Assembly (NCBI GenBank): GCA_963665215.2
Contig: CAXXWW010000013.1
Coordinates: 124,001-188,000, forward strand
Direction of reading: 5' to 3'
Origin: G963665215 sp963665215
Lineage (GTDB): Bacteria; Chloroflexota; Dehalococcoidia; Lucifugimonadales; CAUZJF01
DNA: 64,000 bases
The stretch's first letter is position 1. Every line of letters begins with the position of its first letter. A program made the position numbers and the translations under genes. Shown piece by piece: positions 1 through 9,052 of this stretch. Under the pieces are notes generated by a model. The model worked only from the letters and a program-made list of their open reading frames with translations, made no database searches and had not been told where the DNA came from.

Positions 1-41
1 GCACCTACATAACTGTCACAACCATGGAAAGGGGCTTTTGA
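1..41 (+). CDS. 3' end of a thiolase-like gene (partial)
   Basis: The frame open from the window edge ends with TGA at 39-41 and reads ...TYITVTTMERGF. A short terminal beta strand followed by ERG is common at the C-terminus of SCP-x-type thiolases that sit directly upstream of DUF35 genes. Its stop overlaps the ATG of the next gene, as in a translationally coupled pair. Only about a dozen codons are visible, so the identity is inferred from context. Confidence 0.4.
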   Translation, partial: TYITVTTMERGF

Positions 42-529
42 TGGCCAAGCGGAAGTTCAGGCTCCCCGAGACCGAGGAGGGGGCGGTCCTCTTCAATACG
101 GACCCCATCATCCTCAAGAGCCACTATGAGATGGACTACATCCATAGCTACGCTCAGGACTCACCCTTTTTCGCCGGACTCGCCAGCGGCCGGCTGCTGG
201 GCAGCCGGTGCACCCGGTGTAGGAAGGTCTACGGCACTCCCCGGGCCCACTGCATGGACGACGGTGCGAAGACCGAATGGGAGGAACTCCCTCTCAGGGG
301 CAAGGTGCATAGCTACACGACATGCTTCTACGGGGGCCAGGAATTCCTTGAAGAGACCCCCTACACGCTTGTCCTGGTCGAGTTCGACACGGCGGACACC
401 CTCTTTCTTTCACGGCTCGTCGGGGCCGGCGACTCGCAGGTGGAAATTGGGACGGAGATCGAGGCCCGGTTCCGCCGGAACAGCAGGTTCAACATTACCG
501 ACGTGTATTTCGTGCCCGTCGACGGTTAA
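41..529 (+). CDS. DUF35 OB-fold/zinc-ribbon acyl-CoA-associated protein
   Basis: This is a protein of about 160 residues with the DUF35 layout: an N-terminal helix, a rubredoxin-like zinc ribbon and an OB fold. The ribbon shows Cys-x2-Cys (about residues 57 and 60) and a third Cys about 11 residues later; the usual fourth Cys is an Asp (HCMDDG). DUF35 proteins partner SCP-x-like thiolases and probably help channel or bind acyl-CoA. The upstream stop overlaps this start, and an acyl-CoA dehydrogenase and thiolase follow. I chose ATG 41 over TTG 38 because GGAAAGGGG lies just upstream. The family is clear; the substrate is unknown. Confidence 0.85.
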   Translation: MAKRKFRLPETEEGAVLFNTDPIILKSHYEMDYIHSYAQDSPFFAGLASGRLLGSRCTRCRKVYGTPRAHCMDDGAKTEWEELPLRGKVHSYTTCFYGGQEFLEETPYTLVLVEFDTADTLFLSRLVGAGDSQVEIGTEIEARFRRNSRFNITDVYFVPVDG

Positions 530-534
530 TTTCT

Positions 535-553
535 GGGCCGCCTGAGGCGGCCC
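535..553 (+). terminator. Perfect 8-bp hairpin after the DUF35 gene
   Basis: GGGCCGCC and GGCGGCCC form a perfect stem around a TGA loop six bases after the stop codon. No U-tract follows, so it may only be an attenuating or mRNA-stabilising hairpin. Confidence 0.4.
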
Positions 554-683
554 AAACCCTGACGGACCAGGGCCAGGCGGCCCCCGGCGCACGAGATGGC
601 GGCGCCCACATCGTCACCGCACCAGTGGCGCCGCCGGCAGGTATTGAGAGCATCTCGAGAGTAGACCGGACACGTGAGCGCCC

Positions 684-1832
684 ATGGACCTAGACCTTGG
701 CGAGAACCAGCTAATGATCCAGAAGGCGGTGCGTGACTTTGCCGCCAGAGAGATCGCCCCGTACTCTGCTCAATGGGACGAGCGTGCGGAGTTCCCGGCC
801 GGCGTCATAAGGGCGCTGGGTGAGCTGGGGGTCACGGGGCTCTTGCTCCCCGAGGAGTATGGCGGCGGTGGTGGGGATATGCTGTCGATGGTGGTCGCCC
901 TGGAAGAGCTGGCGAAGGTGGACGCGTCCGTCGCCGTCACCATCGATGTAGTTGCAGGCCTCTGCGGGCAGCTCCTGGTCCGGTTCGGGAGCGAGGAGCA
1001 GAAGCGAAGGTGGCTGACCTCTCTGGCCCAGGGCGAGACCATCGCCGCCTTTGCGCTGACGGAACCTGACGCAGGCTCCGATGCCGCCGGAATCTCCACC
1101 AGGGCGGAGCTGGTCGACGGGCACTGGGTAATCAACGGCAGCAAGGTATTTATCACCAATTCAGGGACCCCGATGACCGCCTTTGTCGTGGTGGCGGCGG
1201 TAACGGGCCGCGATGAGGCGGGCAACAAGGAGTTCAGCACCATCATCGTTCCCAACGGCACCCCGGGGTTCTCCGCCGGGCCGCCTCACAGAAAGCTGGG
1301 CTGGCACGCCTCGGACACGCGGCCTCTCTCATTTGAGGAGTGCCGAGTTCCAGAGGCCAACCTCTTGGGCCCACAAGGGCGGGGCCTGGCCCAATGCCTG
1401 TGGGCCCTCGATGCCGGCCGGGTGGGTATCGCCGCGATGGGGGTTGGCTTGGCCGAGGCCTGCCTGCAGCTGTCCCTGGCCTTCGCGAAAGAGCGATATG
1501 CCTTCGGTGAGCCCATCGCAAAGCTTCAGGCCATCCAGCTAAAGCTGGCGGACATGGCGGTGGGCGTGGAACTCTCCCGCTTGGCCACCTACAGGGCTGC
1601 GGTACTGATGGACCAAAACAGGCCCTTCAAGAAGGAGGCCGCCATCGCTAAGCTCTACTCCTCCGAGACGGCCGTCAAGGTGGTGGACGAGGCCCTCCAG
1701 ATTCACGGCGGGATCGGGTACATGGAGGATGGCCCGATCGCGCGCTTCTACCGAGATGCGAAGATCCTGACCATCGGAGAGGGGACCTCGGAGGTGCAAC
1801 GACTGGTCATCGCCCGGGAATTGGGCTGCTAG
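684..1832 (+). CDS. Acyl-CoA dehydrogenase
   Basis: This 382-residue flavoprotein catalyses alpha,beta-dehydrogenation of acyl-CoA using FAD, passing electrons to ETF. The full short/medium-chain architecture is present: helical N-domain, beta-barrel middle domain with AFALTEPDAGSD and the FAD-binding segment ending FITNSG, and C-terminal helical domain. The catalytic base is Glu366 in IGEGTSEVQ, the position used by SCAD and MCAD. The QIHGGIGYM motif is intact. It lies between a DUF35 gene and a thiolase, suggesting degradation of a specific acyl-CoA (fatty, branched or aromatic-derived). Chain length cannot be read from sequence alone. Confidence 0.93.
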   Translation: MDLDLGENQLMIQKAVRDFAAREIAPYSAQWDERAEFPAGVIRALGELGVTGLLLPEEYGGGGGDMLSMVVALEELAKVDASVAVTIDVVAGLCGQLLVRFGSEEQKRRWLTSLAQGETIAAFALTEPDAGSDAAGISTRAELVDGHWVINGSKVFITNSGTPMTAFVVVAAVTGRDEAGNKEFSTIIVPNGTPGFSAGPPHRKLGWHASDTRPLSFEECRVPEANLLGPQGRGLAQCLWALDAGRVGIAAMGVGLAEACLQLSLAFAKERYAFGEPIAKLQAIQLKLADMAVGVELSRLATYRAAVLMDQNRPFKKEAAIAKLYSSETAVKVVDEALQIHGGIGYMEDGPIARFYRDAKILTIGEGTSEVQRLVIARELGC

Positions 1833-1884
1833 ACCGGAGCCCAAGCGGTGCTGCGAGACAGCGAGGCCGCGGGAGAAAGGCAAA

Positions 1885-3072
1885 ATGGCACAGAGAGACG
1901 CGGTGGTTATCCTCGGGGCCTCCCGGACACCGATTGGGAAGCTAGGGGGCGTTCTGTCGGCCGTGGACGCACCCAGCCTGGGTTCGGCGGCCATCCGCGC
2001 GGCGATGGACCGGGCGAGGGTGGAGCCCCAGGAGGTCGAATACTCCATCATGGGCAACGTGCTGGCGGCTGGGCTGGGGCAAAATCCGGCCAGGCAGGCT
2101 GCCATAGGGGCGGGTATCCCGGAGACCAGCTCTGCTCTTACCGTCAACAAGGTGTGCGCCTCCGGGCTCATGGCGGTGGTCCTGGGAGCCCAGATGATCA
2201 AGGTAGGCGATCTGCGGGTGGCCGTCGCGGGCGGCATGGAGAGCATGAGCCGGGCCCCACACGTTCTTCAGGGGAGCCGACTTGGTAAGCGCCTGGGCAA
2301 CTGGGAGCTGGTGGATACCACGGTCCACGACGGCCTGTGGTGCTGCTTCAGCGACCGGCCGATGGGCGACCTGGCCGAGTCCACCGCCTCCAAATTCAGC
2401 ATCGGCAGAGAAGAGCAGGACAAGTTCTCCCTTTCAAGTCACAGGAAGGCGGTACACGCCTCCAGTAACGGAGTGTTTGGAGAGGAGATCGCCCCCGTTC
2501 TGGTTGAGGGTCGAAACGGCCCGGTGGAGGTGGAAACCGATGAGGGGCCCAGGCCCGACACCTCTCTGGAGGCCCTGGGGCGTCTAGTCCCGGCCTTCCC
2601 CCCTGGGACCACGGTCACGGCAGGCAACTCCGCCCAAATCTCCGATGGGGCCGCCGCTCTCGTCGTCAGCAGCGAGTCCCAGGCCCGGTCTCTGGGCGTC
2701 AGCCCCATCGCTCGAATCGATGACTACGCCTTCGTCGCCAACAATCCGGCACGCCTCTTCGAGGCACCAGCGCTGGCGATTGACCGGCTCCTGCAAAAAG
2801 GGGGGATCACCCTGAAGGACGTGGACCTTCTCGACATAAACGAGGCCTTCGCCTCCCAGGTCGTCGCCAACTCCAAGGCGCTGGAGTGGGACTGGGACAA
2901 GGTAAACGTGAACGGTGGGGCCGTGGCCCTGGGCCATCCCATCGGGGCCAGCGGGGCTCGCATCCTCGTCACACTTCTCCATGCATTGAAGCAGCGGGGC
3001 CTGCAAACAGGCGTTGCCGCGCTCTGTCACGGCGGGGGCGGCGGCGTGGCAATGCGGGTAAGCCTGCTGTAG
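1885..3072 (+). CDS. Acetyl-CoA C-acyltransferase (thiolase)
   Basis: This 395-residue thiolase would perform thiolytic cleavage or Claisen condensation of acyl-CoA. Catalytic residues are all visible: nucleophile Cys91 in NKVCASG, His351 in ALGHPIGASGAR, and Cys381 in LCHGGGGG, where the family usually has CxGGG. The start is supported by GGGAGAAAGG upstream. It follows the acyl-CoA dehydrogenase by 52 bases on the same strand, so the two probably form one operon. Hydratase and hydroxyacyl-CoA dehydrogenase steps are not in the window. Confidence 0.93.
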   Translation: MAQRDAVVILGASRTPIGKLGGVLSAVDAPSLGSAAIRAAMDRARVEPQEVEYSIMGNVLAAGLGQNPARQAAIGAGIPETSSALTVNKVCASGLMAVVLGAQMIKVGDLRVAVAGGMESMSRAPHVLQGSRLGKRLGNWELVDTTVHDGLWCCFSDRPMGDLAESTASKFSIGREEQDKFSLSSHRKAVHASSNGVFGEEIAPVLVEGRNGPVEVETDEGPRPDTSLEALGRLVPAFPPGTTVTAGNSAQISDGAAALVVSSESQARSLGVSPIARIDDYAFVANNPARLFEAPALAIDRLLQKGGITLKDVDLLDINEAFASQVVANSKALEWDWDKVNVNGGAVALGHPIGASGARILVTLLHALKQRGLQTGVAALCHGGGGGVAMRVSLL

Positions 3073-3229
3073 TCACGCCTGGTCCGAGACCAATCGTCCC
3101 CGGCCTGCCCCCGGACCACTCATCCTTTCCGCCCGGCCAAGTACGCCCCTGCAGCGTAGGAAACCCTCAGGGATATGGGCTGCCCTGGAGTCCCACCGGT
3201 CTTGGCCTATGGACCGTTCGTAGCGGTGG

Positions 3230-3334
3230 CGCCAGCCGCCTCAGCCATGCCTGCCGCCAACTCACGACGCCGACAGATGGTTTTGTGAGCTTGATGGGGT
3301 GGTTGACGGCATTCGTGAGTGAAACTAACATGGC
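3230..3334 (+). repeat. Dispersed intergenic repeat, partial copy (family R1, copy 1)
   Basis: This is a partial copy of a repeat found also at 21665-21846 (same orientation), 42166-42345 and 61069-61240 (both inverted). The conserved core GATGGTTTTGTGAGCTTGAT is followed by TGACGGCATTCGTG. Here the distal third is missing. The remainder of 3073-3422 holds no credible gene. Confidence 0.7.
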
Positions 3335-3422
3335 GTGGGGTAAGCGTCGCTAGTGTTCGCGATCACTGGAGCGACGGACAAAGCCGGTACCGGTTTAGTA
3401 AGGACACCCCGGAGGCAATCGA

Positions 3423-3713
3423 TCAGTCCTCAGCAGTTATGAGGCCACGCACTTTTCCTCGGCGAAGCGCGTATCGTGCGAACGATAGCAGCCCCGAGAA
3501 CTTATAGCCGTCGTCAACGTAGTGCTCGATCACATAGAACGCGTAGTAATAGGTCCTGGCAAATGCCCAAACTGCCACACCCAGGAGAAAGGCGACCTTG
3601 ATGGTAGGGTGTTCGGGCACGAGAAGTGCCGATGCCAAGCACCCGATCAGGACAAAGAGAGCCCCCTTTACGTGGAGTAGCTTAGGATTTCGAATGTCAA
3701 ACATGGCTCTCAT
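3423..3713 (-). CDS. Small membrane protein of unknown function
   Basis: The ORF encodes 96 residues, or 93 from the internal ATG that has GAGG at better spacing. Two hydrophobic segments are visible (GALFVLIGCLASALLV and FLLGVAVWAFARTYYYAFYVI), followed by a basic cytoplasmic tail. I recognise no family. It points away from the thiolase gene and is followed on the same strand by a zinc-ribbon ORF upstream of it. It could be a shadow, but the clean membrane topology argues for a real gene. Confidence 0.4.
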   Translation of the reverse strand: MRAMFDIRNPKLLHVKGALFVLIGCLASALLVPEHPTIKVAFLLGVAVWAFARTYYYAFYVIEHYVDDGYKFSGLLSFARYALRRGKVRGLITAED

Positions 3714-3796
3714 CCTCGGATTTGAAATAAACGAGTTCGCATCGCTAACACGAAGCCTGGCCGGTGTGGACAGCTACCTCCATAGCCTGCAAGACC

Positions 3797-4078
3797 CTAC
3801 GATCCGCAACTAAGCAGAGAGGAGAGGAACCGGCCAAGCCCAAATAGGATTCCAATTTTCGCCAAGTCTATTATGAAACTGAGTACGGACGGTGTATCGT
3901 CTTCGACAGAAGTCGGGGAGTACTCCAGCCTGTCCGTGAAACCGCGTTGCTCGCCGCAATTCCGGCAGGTCCATGGGCTGACCGAGCCATCTGGTGGAGC
4001 GATGATCCAATAGTGCAGGCACGAGGGCTTGGCACTGTCCTGACGTCCGATGTGTTCGGCGGCCCGGTACGCAACCAC
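3797..4078 (-). CDS. Small zinc-ribbon protein with C-terminal membrane segment
   Basis: This 93-residue ORF starts at GTG. It carries the pattern C-x-H-Y-W ... C-x2-C-G-x-x-R-x-F (CLHYW...CRNCGEQRGFTD), a short ribbon seen in small Chloroflexota proteins, then an acidic linker and a hydrophobic C-terminal helix (IIDLAKIGILFGLGRFLSSLL). The ribbon plus membrane anchor suggests a small sensor or regulator, but this is inference. No operon partner is evident. Confidence 0.5.
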   Translation of the reverse strand: MVAYRAAEHIGRQDSAKPSCLHYWIIAPPDGSVSPWTCRNCGEQRGFTDRLEYSPTSVEDDTPSVLSFIIDLAKIGILFGLGRFLSSLLSCGS

Positions 4079-4233
4079 TAATTACCCCCATCTCCTGCCT
4101 GCCTTACGAGCAGTATAGGCCCCAGTGGTACTATCGGACATGGTGCTTTCGGGCGATATTATTGGGCTGTTATGGAACCTCGTATCGCCCATTTGGGCGT
4201 CCCGTCCCTCCGCGCCCCGACTAGGAATCGACG

Positions 4234-5038
4234 TTGGGATTCCCGAAATCAGGCCTCGCTCACAGTCGAGGCGAGTCAGTTGACTCCGGCCTGGGATGGA
4301 GGGTTATTGGAGGAGTTTCTGAGCTATCTCATCGTAACGAGGAGAGGTTGAGGCCTACGAGTCCCTCTTCACACGTCGGCCACACTGAGTTGCCCGATGA
4401 CGCCGTCGTTAGTCACGGCCCCGCTCGTAAGCGATGGCGAGCGCTGGCGCTGGTGTCTCTCTCGACGATTTTGGCCCTATCGGTCTGGTTCAGCACCAAC
4501 GCCATCGCTCCGGCGCTCGAGGGCGTCAAGGGTCTTACGGCCGACGACCTGGCATGGCTCACCATCAGCGTTCAGATTGGATTCGTTTTCGGGACCCCGG
4601 TCAGCTCGGTTCTCAATCTTGCCGACAGGTACAACGCCCGCAGCCTGTTCGCGACCTCGGCTGTCCTAACCGCCCTATTCAACCTGGCGGTCGTCCCCCT
4701 CGAAGGTTTCTGGCCGCTGCTCGCCGTCAGGTTTGCCACCGGAGCGTTCCTGGCCGGGGTATACCCTCCCGCGATGAAGATTCTCTCCGGATGGTTCCAA
4801 CGGGGGCGAGGCATGGCATTAGGGTCGATGATAGCGGCCTTGACCCTGGGCTCGGGGTCACCTCACCTTCTGAGATCGCTGTTCGTCGACAACTGGGAGG
4901 CGACCATCATTGGAAGCACGTCATTAGCGATCTTGGGCGGCCTCATGCTGCCTCTGACGGTGGCCGACGGGCCCTATGAATCGGAGGCGGGGAAGTTCAG
5001 TCCGCGCCACATGATGGTGGTCCTGCGACAAAGGGGCC
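4234..5038 (+). pseudogene. MFS transporter, 3' truncated by an IS1380-like element
   Basis: The frame encodes the first half of a major facilitator: a charged N-terminus, then about six hydrophobic segments from about residue 70, with the MFS-like loop GWFQRGRGMALGS between helices 4 and 5 and LADRYNARS between 2 and 3. Similarity stops at RHMMVVLRQRG, where the inverted end of the IS begins at 5042; the apparent C-terminus is IS-derived. About half of a ~400-residue protein is missing and it is not on the other side of the IS. The start is uncertain: TTG 4234 gives an implausibly long leader and a start near 4390 is also possible. Confidence 0.7.
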
Positions 5039-5041
5039 TTA

Positions 5042-6762
5042 GCCCGAATCCACCGAAGGACACCGATGGACGGCGTGAGGAAAGCGGAAGGGGGGTGAGG
5101 GAGCTACAGGGGAAATAGCCTGGGTTCCATTTGGGGTAGGGAGGTCGGCGGACGGTCTTCATCGCCGCACAGGGGCCCCTATGGCCGTCTGCGGGAGCTG
5201 CGATGCGCGGGATGGCGAGAGAATACGCAGCAGGGAACTCTCTCGGACCGGGCTGGCACGAGTCTGCGGGGATCTTCGGTTGTCCGGTGGGTGGGTCGGT
5301 CGCCGACGGTGCCGTCAGGCCGGGAGTGGAATGGCTCGCAGCCGGGCCAAGGCGCGGCTGAACTTCTCAGCCCAAGGCCAGCGATCCGGAAGATGCAGGG
5401 TCAACCGGCGTGCCGAGCGGGTGAGCCGTCCGGCCAGGGAGAAGAACCGCCGCCGGAGGGTCTTGGTGGTGGCTATCCGCTCTCCCAGACCGATCCGCGC
5501 CGTCCAGCGGGCCAGGTTGTGGGCCATCGTCTGGACGGCCAGCCAGGCGCCGTTGGCGGCGAAGCGGCCCGAGGGGAGATGGTTCAGCCCGACGCCGTAC
5601 TTGAGGTCGCGTATGGCATTCTCGATCTCGGCGTGGCGGCGATGGTCAGCCTCCAGTTCGAGCAACTCCCCGTCCCGGTCGGTGATGAAGCCATGATAGC
5701 TGTATTTGGCGAAGAGGGCCAGTTGGGAACCGGGCGTCGGCTTCACCCGCCGGACGATGAGCCGTACCGGCGCGGCGTCCGCCTCGGCCTGGAAGGGGGT
5801 GCAGGTGGTCTCGGCCACATCGGCGGCGCCGTCCATCCAGTAAGGAATCGGCGTCCAGGCATCTTCGGGTATCGCCTCGATGAGATTGTGCAGGCTTTTG
5901 TGCTGGCGGATGGTGATGGAGAAGCGGACATCCATCTTGCGGCAGACGGATACCACGCCATGAGTGTAGAACCCGCTGTCGGCCCGTAGCGTGAGTCGTC
6001 CGTTGGCCCCGGCGTAGCGCACCCGTCCCACCGTCTCCCGCAGGAAGTGGGCGGCGCCGCGGGCGGTGTTGGCCCGGCCCTCGCGCAGCCGGGACATCAG
6101 CACGTCTCCGGTGCCGGCGGCGATGGCCAGCAGCGGGTGGTAGCCCCGCTTGCCGGTATAGCCGTGGTGGCGCGCTCCCTCCTTGGCCAGTCCGTAGGTC
6201 TCGCAGATGGTGGAGTCCAGGTCAATGGTCAGGGGCCCGTCGCCGGGTCCCGCCCCGGCCTGCCAAGCCCGGGCCAGCAACTCGCGGCTCACCCGGTCGA
6301 GTTGACGGACGTGGCCCCACCGGAAGCTGCGCAGGAAGGTGCCCAGGGTGGATGGCGCCTTGACCGTGCCGCCCAGGGTGCAGGCCGTCCCCCCGGTGCG
6401 CAACACATCGGCGTCGTCAATGCAGTCGCCCCCAGCCAGCGCAGACGCCACCAGCGTCATCATCTTGTCGCTCGTGTTCGCCCGCCCCGGGGCATCGCCC
6501 AGGTCGAGGCGCTGCCGGACGAGTTCGGGCAGGCCGAGGTGCCGCGCCAGGGTGGCCGGAAGGAGCAGCCCGGCATTGGCCACCAAGCGGCGGTCGTCGA
6601 AGGTGATTTGGATCCGGTCGGGGTGGTTGCGTGGCAGCATCTACTGGGTGCTCCTTTTCCGGGGCCGTTTTTTTGCTACAAAACCATTATCCCAGAAGCA
6701 CAGGAGCACCTTCTTGCCGCCTCAGGACGCTAACCCGACGCCCTCCTTCGGTGGATTCGGGC
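5042..6762 (-). mobile_element. IS1380-family-like element, copy 1 (complete, 1721 bp)
   Basis: The ends are inverted repeats: AGCCCGAATCCACCGAAGGA at 5041-5060 and its reverse complement at 6744-6763. It is essentially identical to the copy at 51666-53386. Flanking bases are TTA on the left and TAA on the right, so no direct target duplication is seen. The left flank is an MFS gene and the right flank an unrelated nuclease-like gene, which points to a deletion or recombination at this copy. Confidence 0.85.
5315..6640 (-). CDS. IS1380-like DDE transposase, copy 1
   Basis: This 441-residue transposase belongs to the DDE group-1 (IS1380-type) fold. Visible landmarks are DLDSTICETYG (first acidic residue), TLRADSGFY (second) and the C-terminal YHGFITDRDG...HAEIENAIRDLK segment carrying the conserved Tyr and Glu. 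The frame is intact and matches copy 3 (51939-53264) residue for residue as far as I can see. The large opposite-strand ORFs over this gene are shadows. Confidence 0.9.
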   Translation of the reverse strand: MLPRNHPDRIQITFDDRRLVANAGLLLPATLARHLGLPELVRQRLDLGDAPGRANTSDKMMTLVASALAGGDCIDDADVLRTGGTACTLGGTVKAPSTLGTFLRSFRWGHVRQLDRVSRELLARAWQAGAGPGDGPLTIDLDSTICETYGLAKEGARHHGYTGKRGYHPLLAIAAGTGDVLMSRLREGRANTARGAAHFLRETVGRVRYAGANGRLTLRADSGFYTHGVVSVCRKMDVRFSITIRQHKSLHNLIEAIPEDAWTPIPYWMDGAADVAETTCTPFQAEADAAPVRLIVRRVKPTPGSQLALFAKYSYHGFITDRDGELLELEADHRRHAEIENAIRDLKYGVGLNHLPSGRFAANGAWLAVQTMAHNLARWTARIGLGERIATTKTLRRRFFSLAGRLTRSARRLTLHLPDRWPWAEKFSRALARLRAIPLPA

Positions 6763-6763
6763 T

Positions 6764-7319
6764 AAAAGGCAGCGGACAGATGTCTTTGGGGAGCCTTACG
6801 AGATCGAGGAGCAATTCCTCCGGCTGAGAATTCCGATTTCAGCGCATTCTCAGCTAGCCGACTATTTTAAGTTTGGCTCCTCAACCACCTGGATGGGCAC
6901 AAGAGAGCCTGAATGGAAATTTGGGGACGGTGTTCTTATCCACGAGGTGGAAGCAACCGAGCAGGCCGTACAGCAAGGCGTCGAGGCCGTTCGGTTCTGG
7001 CTAGGGAATCGAAACAAGGACATTGAAGCGGGAAATGAGGAGATGAGGAGCGTCATTAGGCACGTGTGGGAGACGAAGCGGAAGCAGCTAGAAGACAGTA
7101 CCGCTGCTACTAACTCACTTCTCGAGCAGCTGAATATACCTTTGCATCAAGACCCTCATGCCAAAGTTAAGCCTATTGAGATCAAAGCGCGCCAGCTTCG
7201 CACATTCAAAAAGAAGCCCCAGGCGACGAGCAGGCCTGTACCGACATTGAGTCATGAGGATGTAGTATCACTTGTCGACTTTGTCGACCAGTATACTCGG
7301 CAGTTCGAAGTGGCCCCTA
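6764..7319 (+). pseudogene. Host nuclease-like gene, upstream fragment
   Basis: The frame is open directly from the IS1380-like right end (reading QRTDVFGEPYEIEEQFLRL...) through the ATG at 6893 to the IS630 insertion. It includes an amphipathic stretch around EATEQAVQQGVEAVRFWLGN and a basic linker KARQLRTFKKKP. The gene has lost its 5' end to the IS1380-like element. It is cut at the TA dinucleotide 7318-7319 by the IS630 element. Removing that element restores the frame as ...VAP-RTYQKMGEEELRD..., continuing at 8559-9001. Confidence 0.65.
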
Positions 7320-8556
7320 GTGGTCCAACATCATTGAAATGAATACCATGATAGTCATTGTTCCTCTTGGGGGTTCAATCGTAACGTTGAACCGAGGAGG
7401 AACCATGATGTCTACCAAGAAGTACCGTATCAGACTGACTACCGACGAACAACAGGAACTCAACGCCTTGGTCTCACGCGGTCGGGCTGCGGCGTACAAA
7501 CAGACCCATGCGCGCATTCTGCTGATGAGCGATGAGTCACGCTCGGACGGGGGAATGAAGGACGCGGACATCACCAGCGCGCTCGGTGTGGGACAGTCAA
7601 CGGTCGAGCGAATACGCAAGCGCTGTGTGGAGGAGGGGGTCGAGTCTGCGCTGAATCGCAAAAAGCAACTGCGTCGGCGTCAAAAGAGACTGGACGGCGA
7701 AGGTGAAGCACGGTTGATAGCGATGGCCTGCGGGGAACCGCCGGAGGCGCGTGCCAGTTGGACCCTGAAGCTGTTGGCTGACCAGTTGGTCGAGTGTGAG
7801 ATAGTCGGGACCATTAGCACCGAGACGGTTCGCCAGGCGCTTAAAAAAAAACGAACTGAAGCCGTGGCTGAAGCAGAGTTGGTGCATCCCGCCCGGTCAG
7901 AGCGCGGAGTTTGTGTGCGCGATGGAAGACGTACTGGAGGTCTACCAACGGCCGTACGATGGGAATGAGGTTCTGGTGTGCATGGATGAGACGAGCAAAC
8001 AGCAAGTCAAGGAGACGCGAGTGCCGCGTCCCGCAGCGCCCGGCTTATCGGCGGCATACGACTACGAATACGAGCGCAATGGAGTGAGCAGCCTGTTCAT
8101 GCTGTTTGCACCGTTGGACGGATGGCGCCGAGTCGAGGTCAGAGAGCGTCGCACGAAGGTGGACTGGGCGCATGTGATAAAGGAACTGGTCGACGAGGAC
8201 TACCCTGACAGAGACCGGATCGTGCTGGTAATGGACAATCTCAACACTCACAAGCTGTCCTCGCTATACGAGGCATTCGAGCCTGCTGAGGCGAGGCGTA
8301 TAGCTGAGCGACTGGAGATACACTACACTCCCAAACACGGGAGTTGGTTGAATATGGCGGAGATAGAGATCGGTGTGCTGGCTCGACAGTGCCTGGACCG
8401 ACGGATTGCCAATCAAGACATCCTGCGCGGCGAGGTCAATGCTTGGCAGAATCAACGCAACCGGGATGTGATACGAGTGGATTGGCGCTTCACTACCGAG
8501 GATGCGCGCATCAAGCTAAAGTCACTCTACCCATCAATACAAAAACGTTGAACCAC
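7320..8556 (+). mobile_element. IS630-family element with TA target duplication
   Basis: The 1237-bp element lies between two TA dinucleotides (7318-7319 and 8557-8558), the target duplication typical of IS630/Tc1 elements. Its ends are inverted: GTGGTCCAAC on the left and GTTGAACCAC on the right. Excision to a single TA gives a continuous host reading frame. Confidence 0.9.
7405..8551 (+). CDS. IS630 transposase made by frameshift at an A9 run
   Basis: The start is ATG 7405, with GAGGAGG just upstream. The first frame gives a helix-turn-helix region (ALGVGQSTVERIRKR) and runs into nine A residues at 7843-7851. After a +1 shift the second frame reads KNELKPWLKQSW and continues with the DDE domain to 8551: D in VCMDETSK, D in LVMDNLNTH, E in NMAEIEIGV. 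Frameshifting or transcriptional slippage at A-runs is known for this family, so the gene may be functional. A one-base error or mutation is the alternative. Confidence 0.85.
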
Positions 8557-8558
8557 TA

Positions 8559-9001
8559 GGACTTATCAGAAGATGGGCGAGGAAGAGTTACGAGACCTGT
8601 TGGTAGGAATGATGAATGCGAACTACCCTGGCAGCACCACAGGCGAGACATTCAGCAAGCTCGGGAAGATAGATATTTCTATGCGTGTCGATTCTGGGAA
8701 TGTTCTTGTATGTGAATGCAAGTTCTGGTCGGGAGCCAAGGCCTATGGCGGTGCGCTTGATCAATTGTTCGGCTACTTGACGTGGCGCCAGAGCTATGGG
8801 GTGCTTATTCACTTCTGTATGCTCAAAGACATGAGTAAGGCTGTGTCAGAAGCGGTCCGGGCTGCTAGCGGCCACGAATCATTCACAGAAGAGTCACTCG
8901 GTCATCAGTCCGAGACGCGATTCACAACCAGACATGTCCATCCGCAGGATACCGGCAGAGCGCTAGAGGTCTTTCATCTATTCGTCGATCTGAGCGTATG
9001 A
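8559..9001 (+). pseudogene. Host nuclease-like gene, PD-(D/E)xK-type C-terminal part
   Basis: This is the continuation of the fragment at 6764-7319 after the IS630 insertion. It contains KIDISMRVDSGNVLVCECK, which fits a PD-(D/E)xK core (Asp, then E-x-K on the next strand), followed by GALDQLFGYLTWRQSYGVLI, the helix-strand pair usual after the active site in restriction-like nucleases. The fragment has its own ATG (8573), but no good ribosome site. I read it as the catalytic half of a restriction-endonuclease-fold protein; partner genes are absent. Confidence 0.6.
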
Positions 9002-9022
9002 GTTGGGGGTGAAGCGCTGTCG

Positions 9023-9048
9023 GGCACCTTGGCCTCCGCAAGGGTGCC
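9023..9048. terminator. Hairpin between convergent genes
   Basis: GGCACCTTG pairs with CAAGGGTGCC (one bulged G) around a 7-base loop, between the end of the nuclease-like gene (9001) and the end of the aminopropyltransferase gene on the other strand (9053). TGCTTT follows on the plus strand. It is well placed as a bidirectional terminator. Confidence 0.5.
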
Positions 9049-9052
9049 TGCT

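Noticed and set aside
5181..5989. Long plus-strand ORFs over the IS1380-like transposase (repeated at 48505-49313 and 51805-52613)
   Set aside because: They recur only because the element recurs, and lie opposite the DDE transposase frame. Their composition is that of a GC-rich shadow with no recognisable motif.
5039..6765. A 3-4 bp target duplication for IS1380-like copy 1
   Set aside because: Left TTA and right TAA are inverted, not direct, and the host genes on both sides are unrelated.
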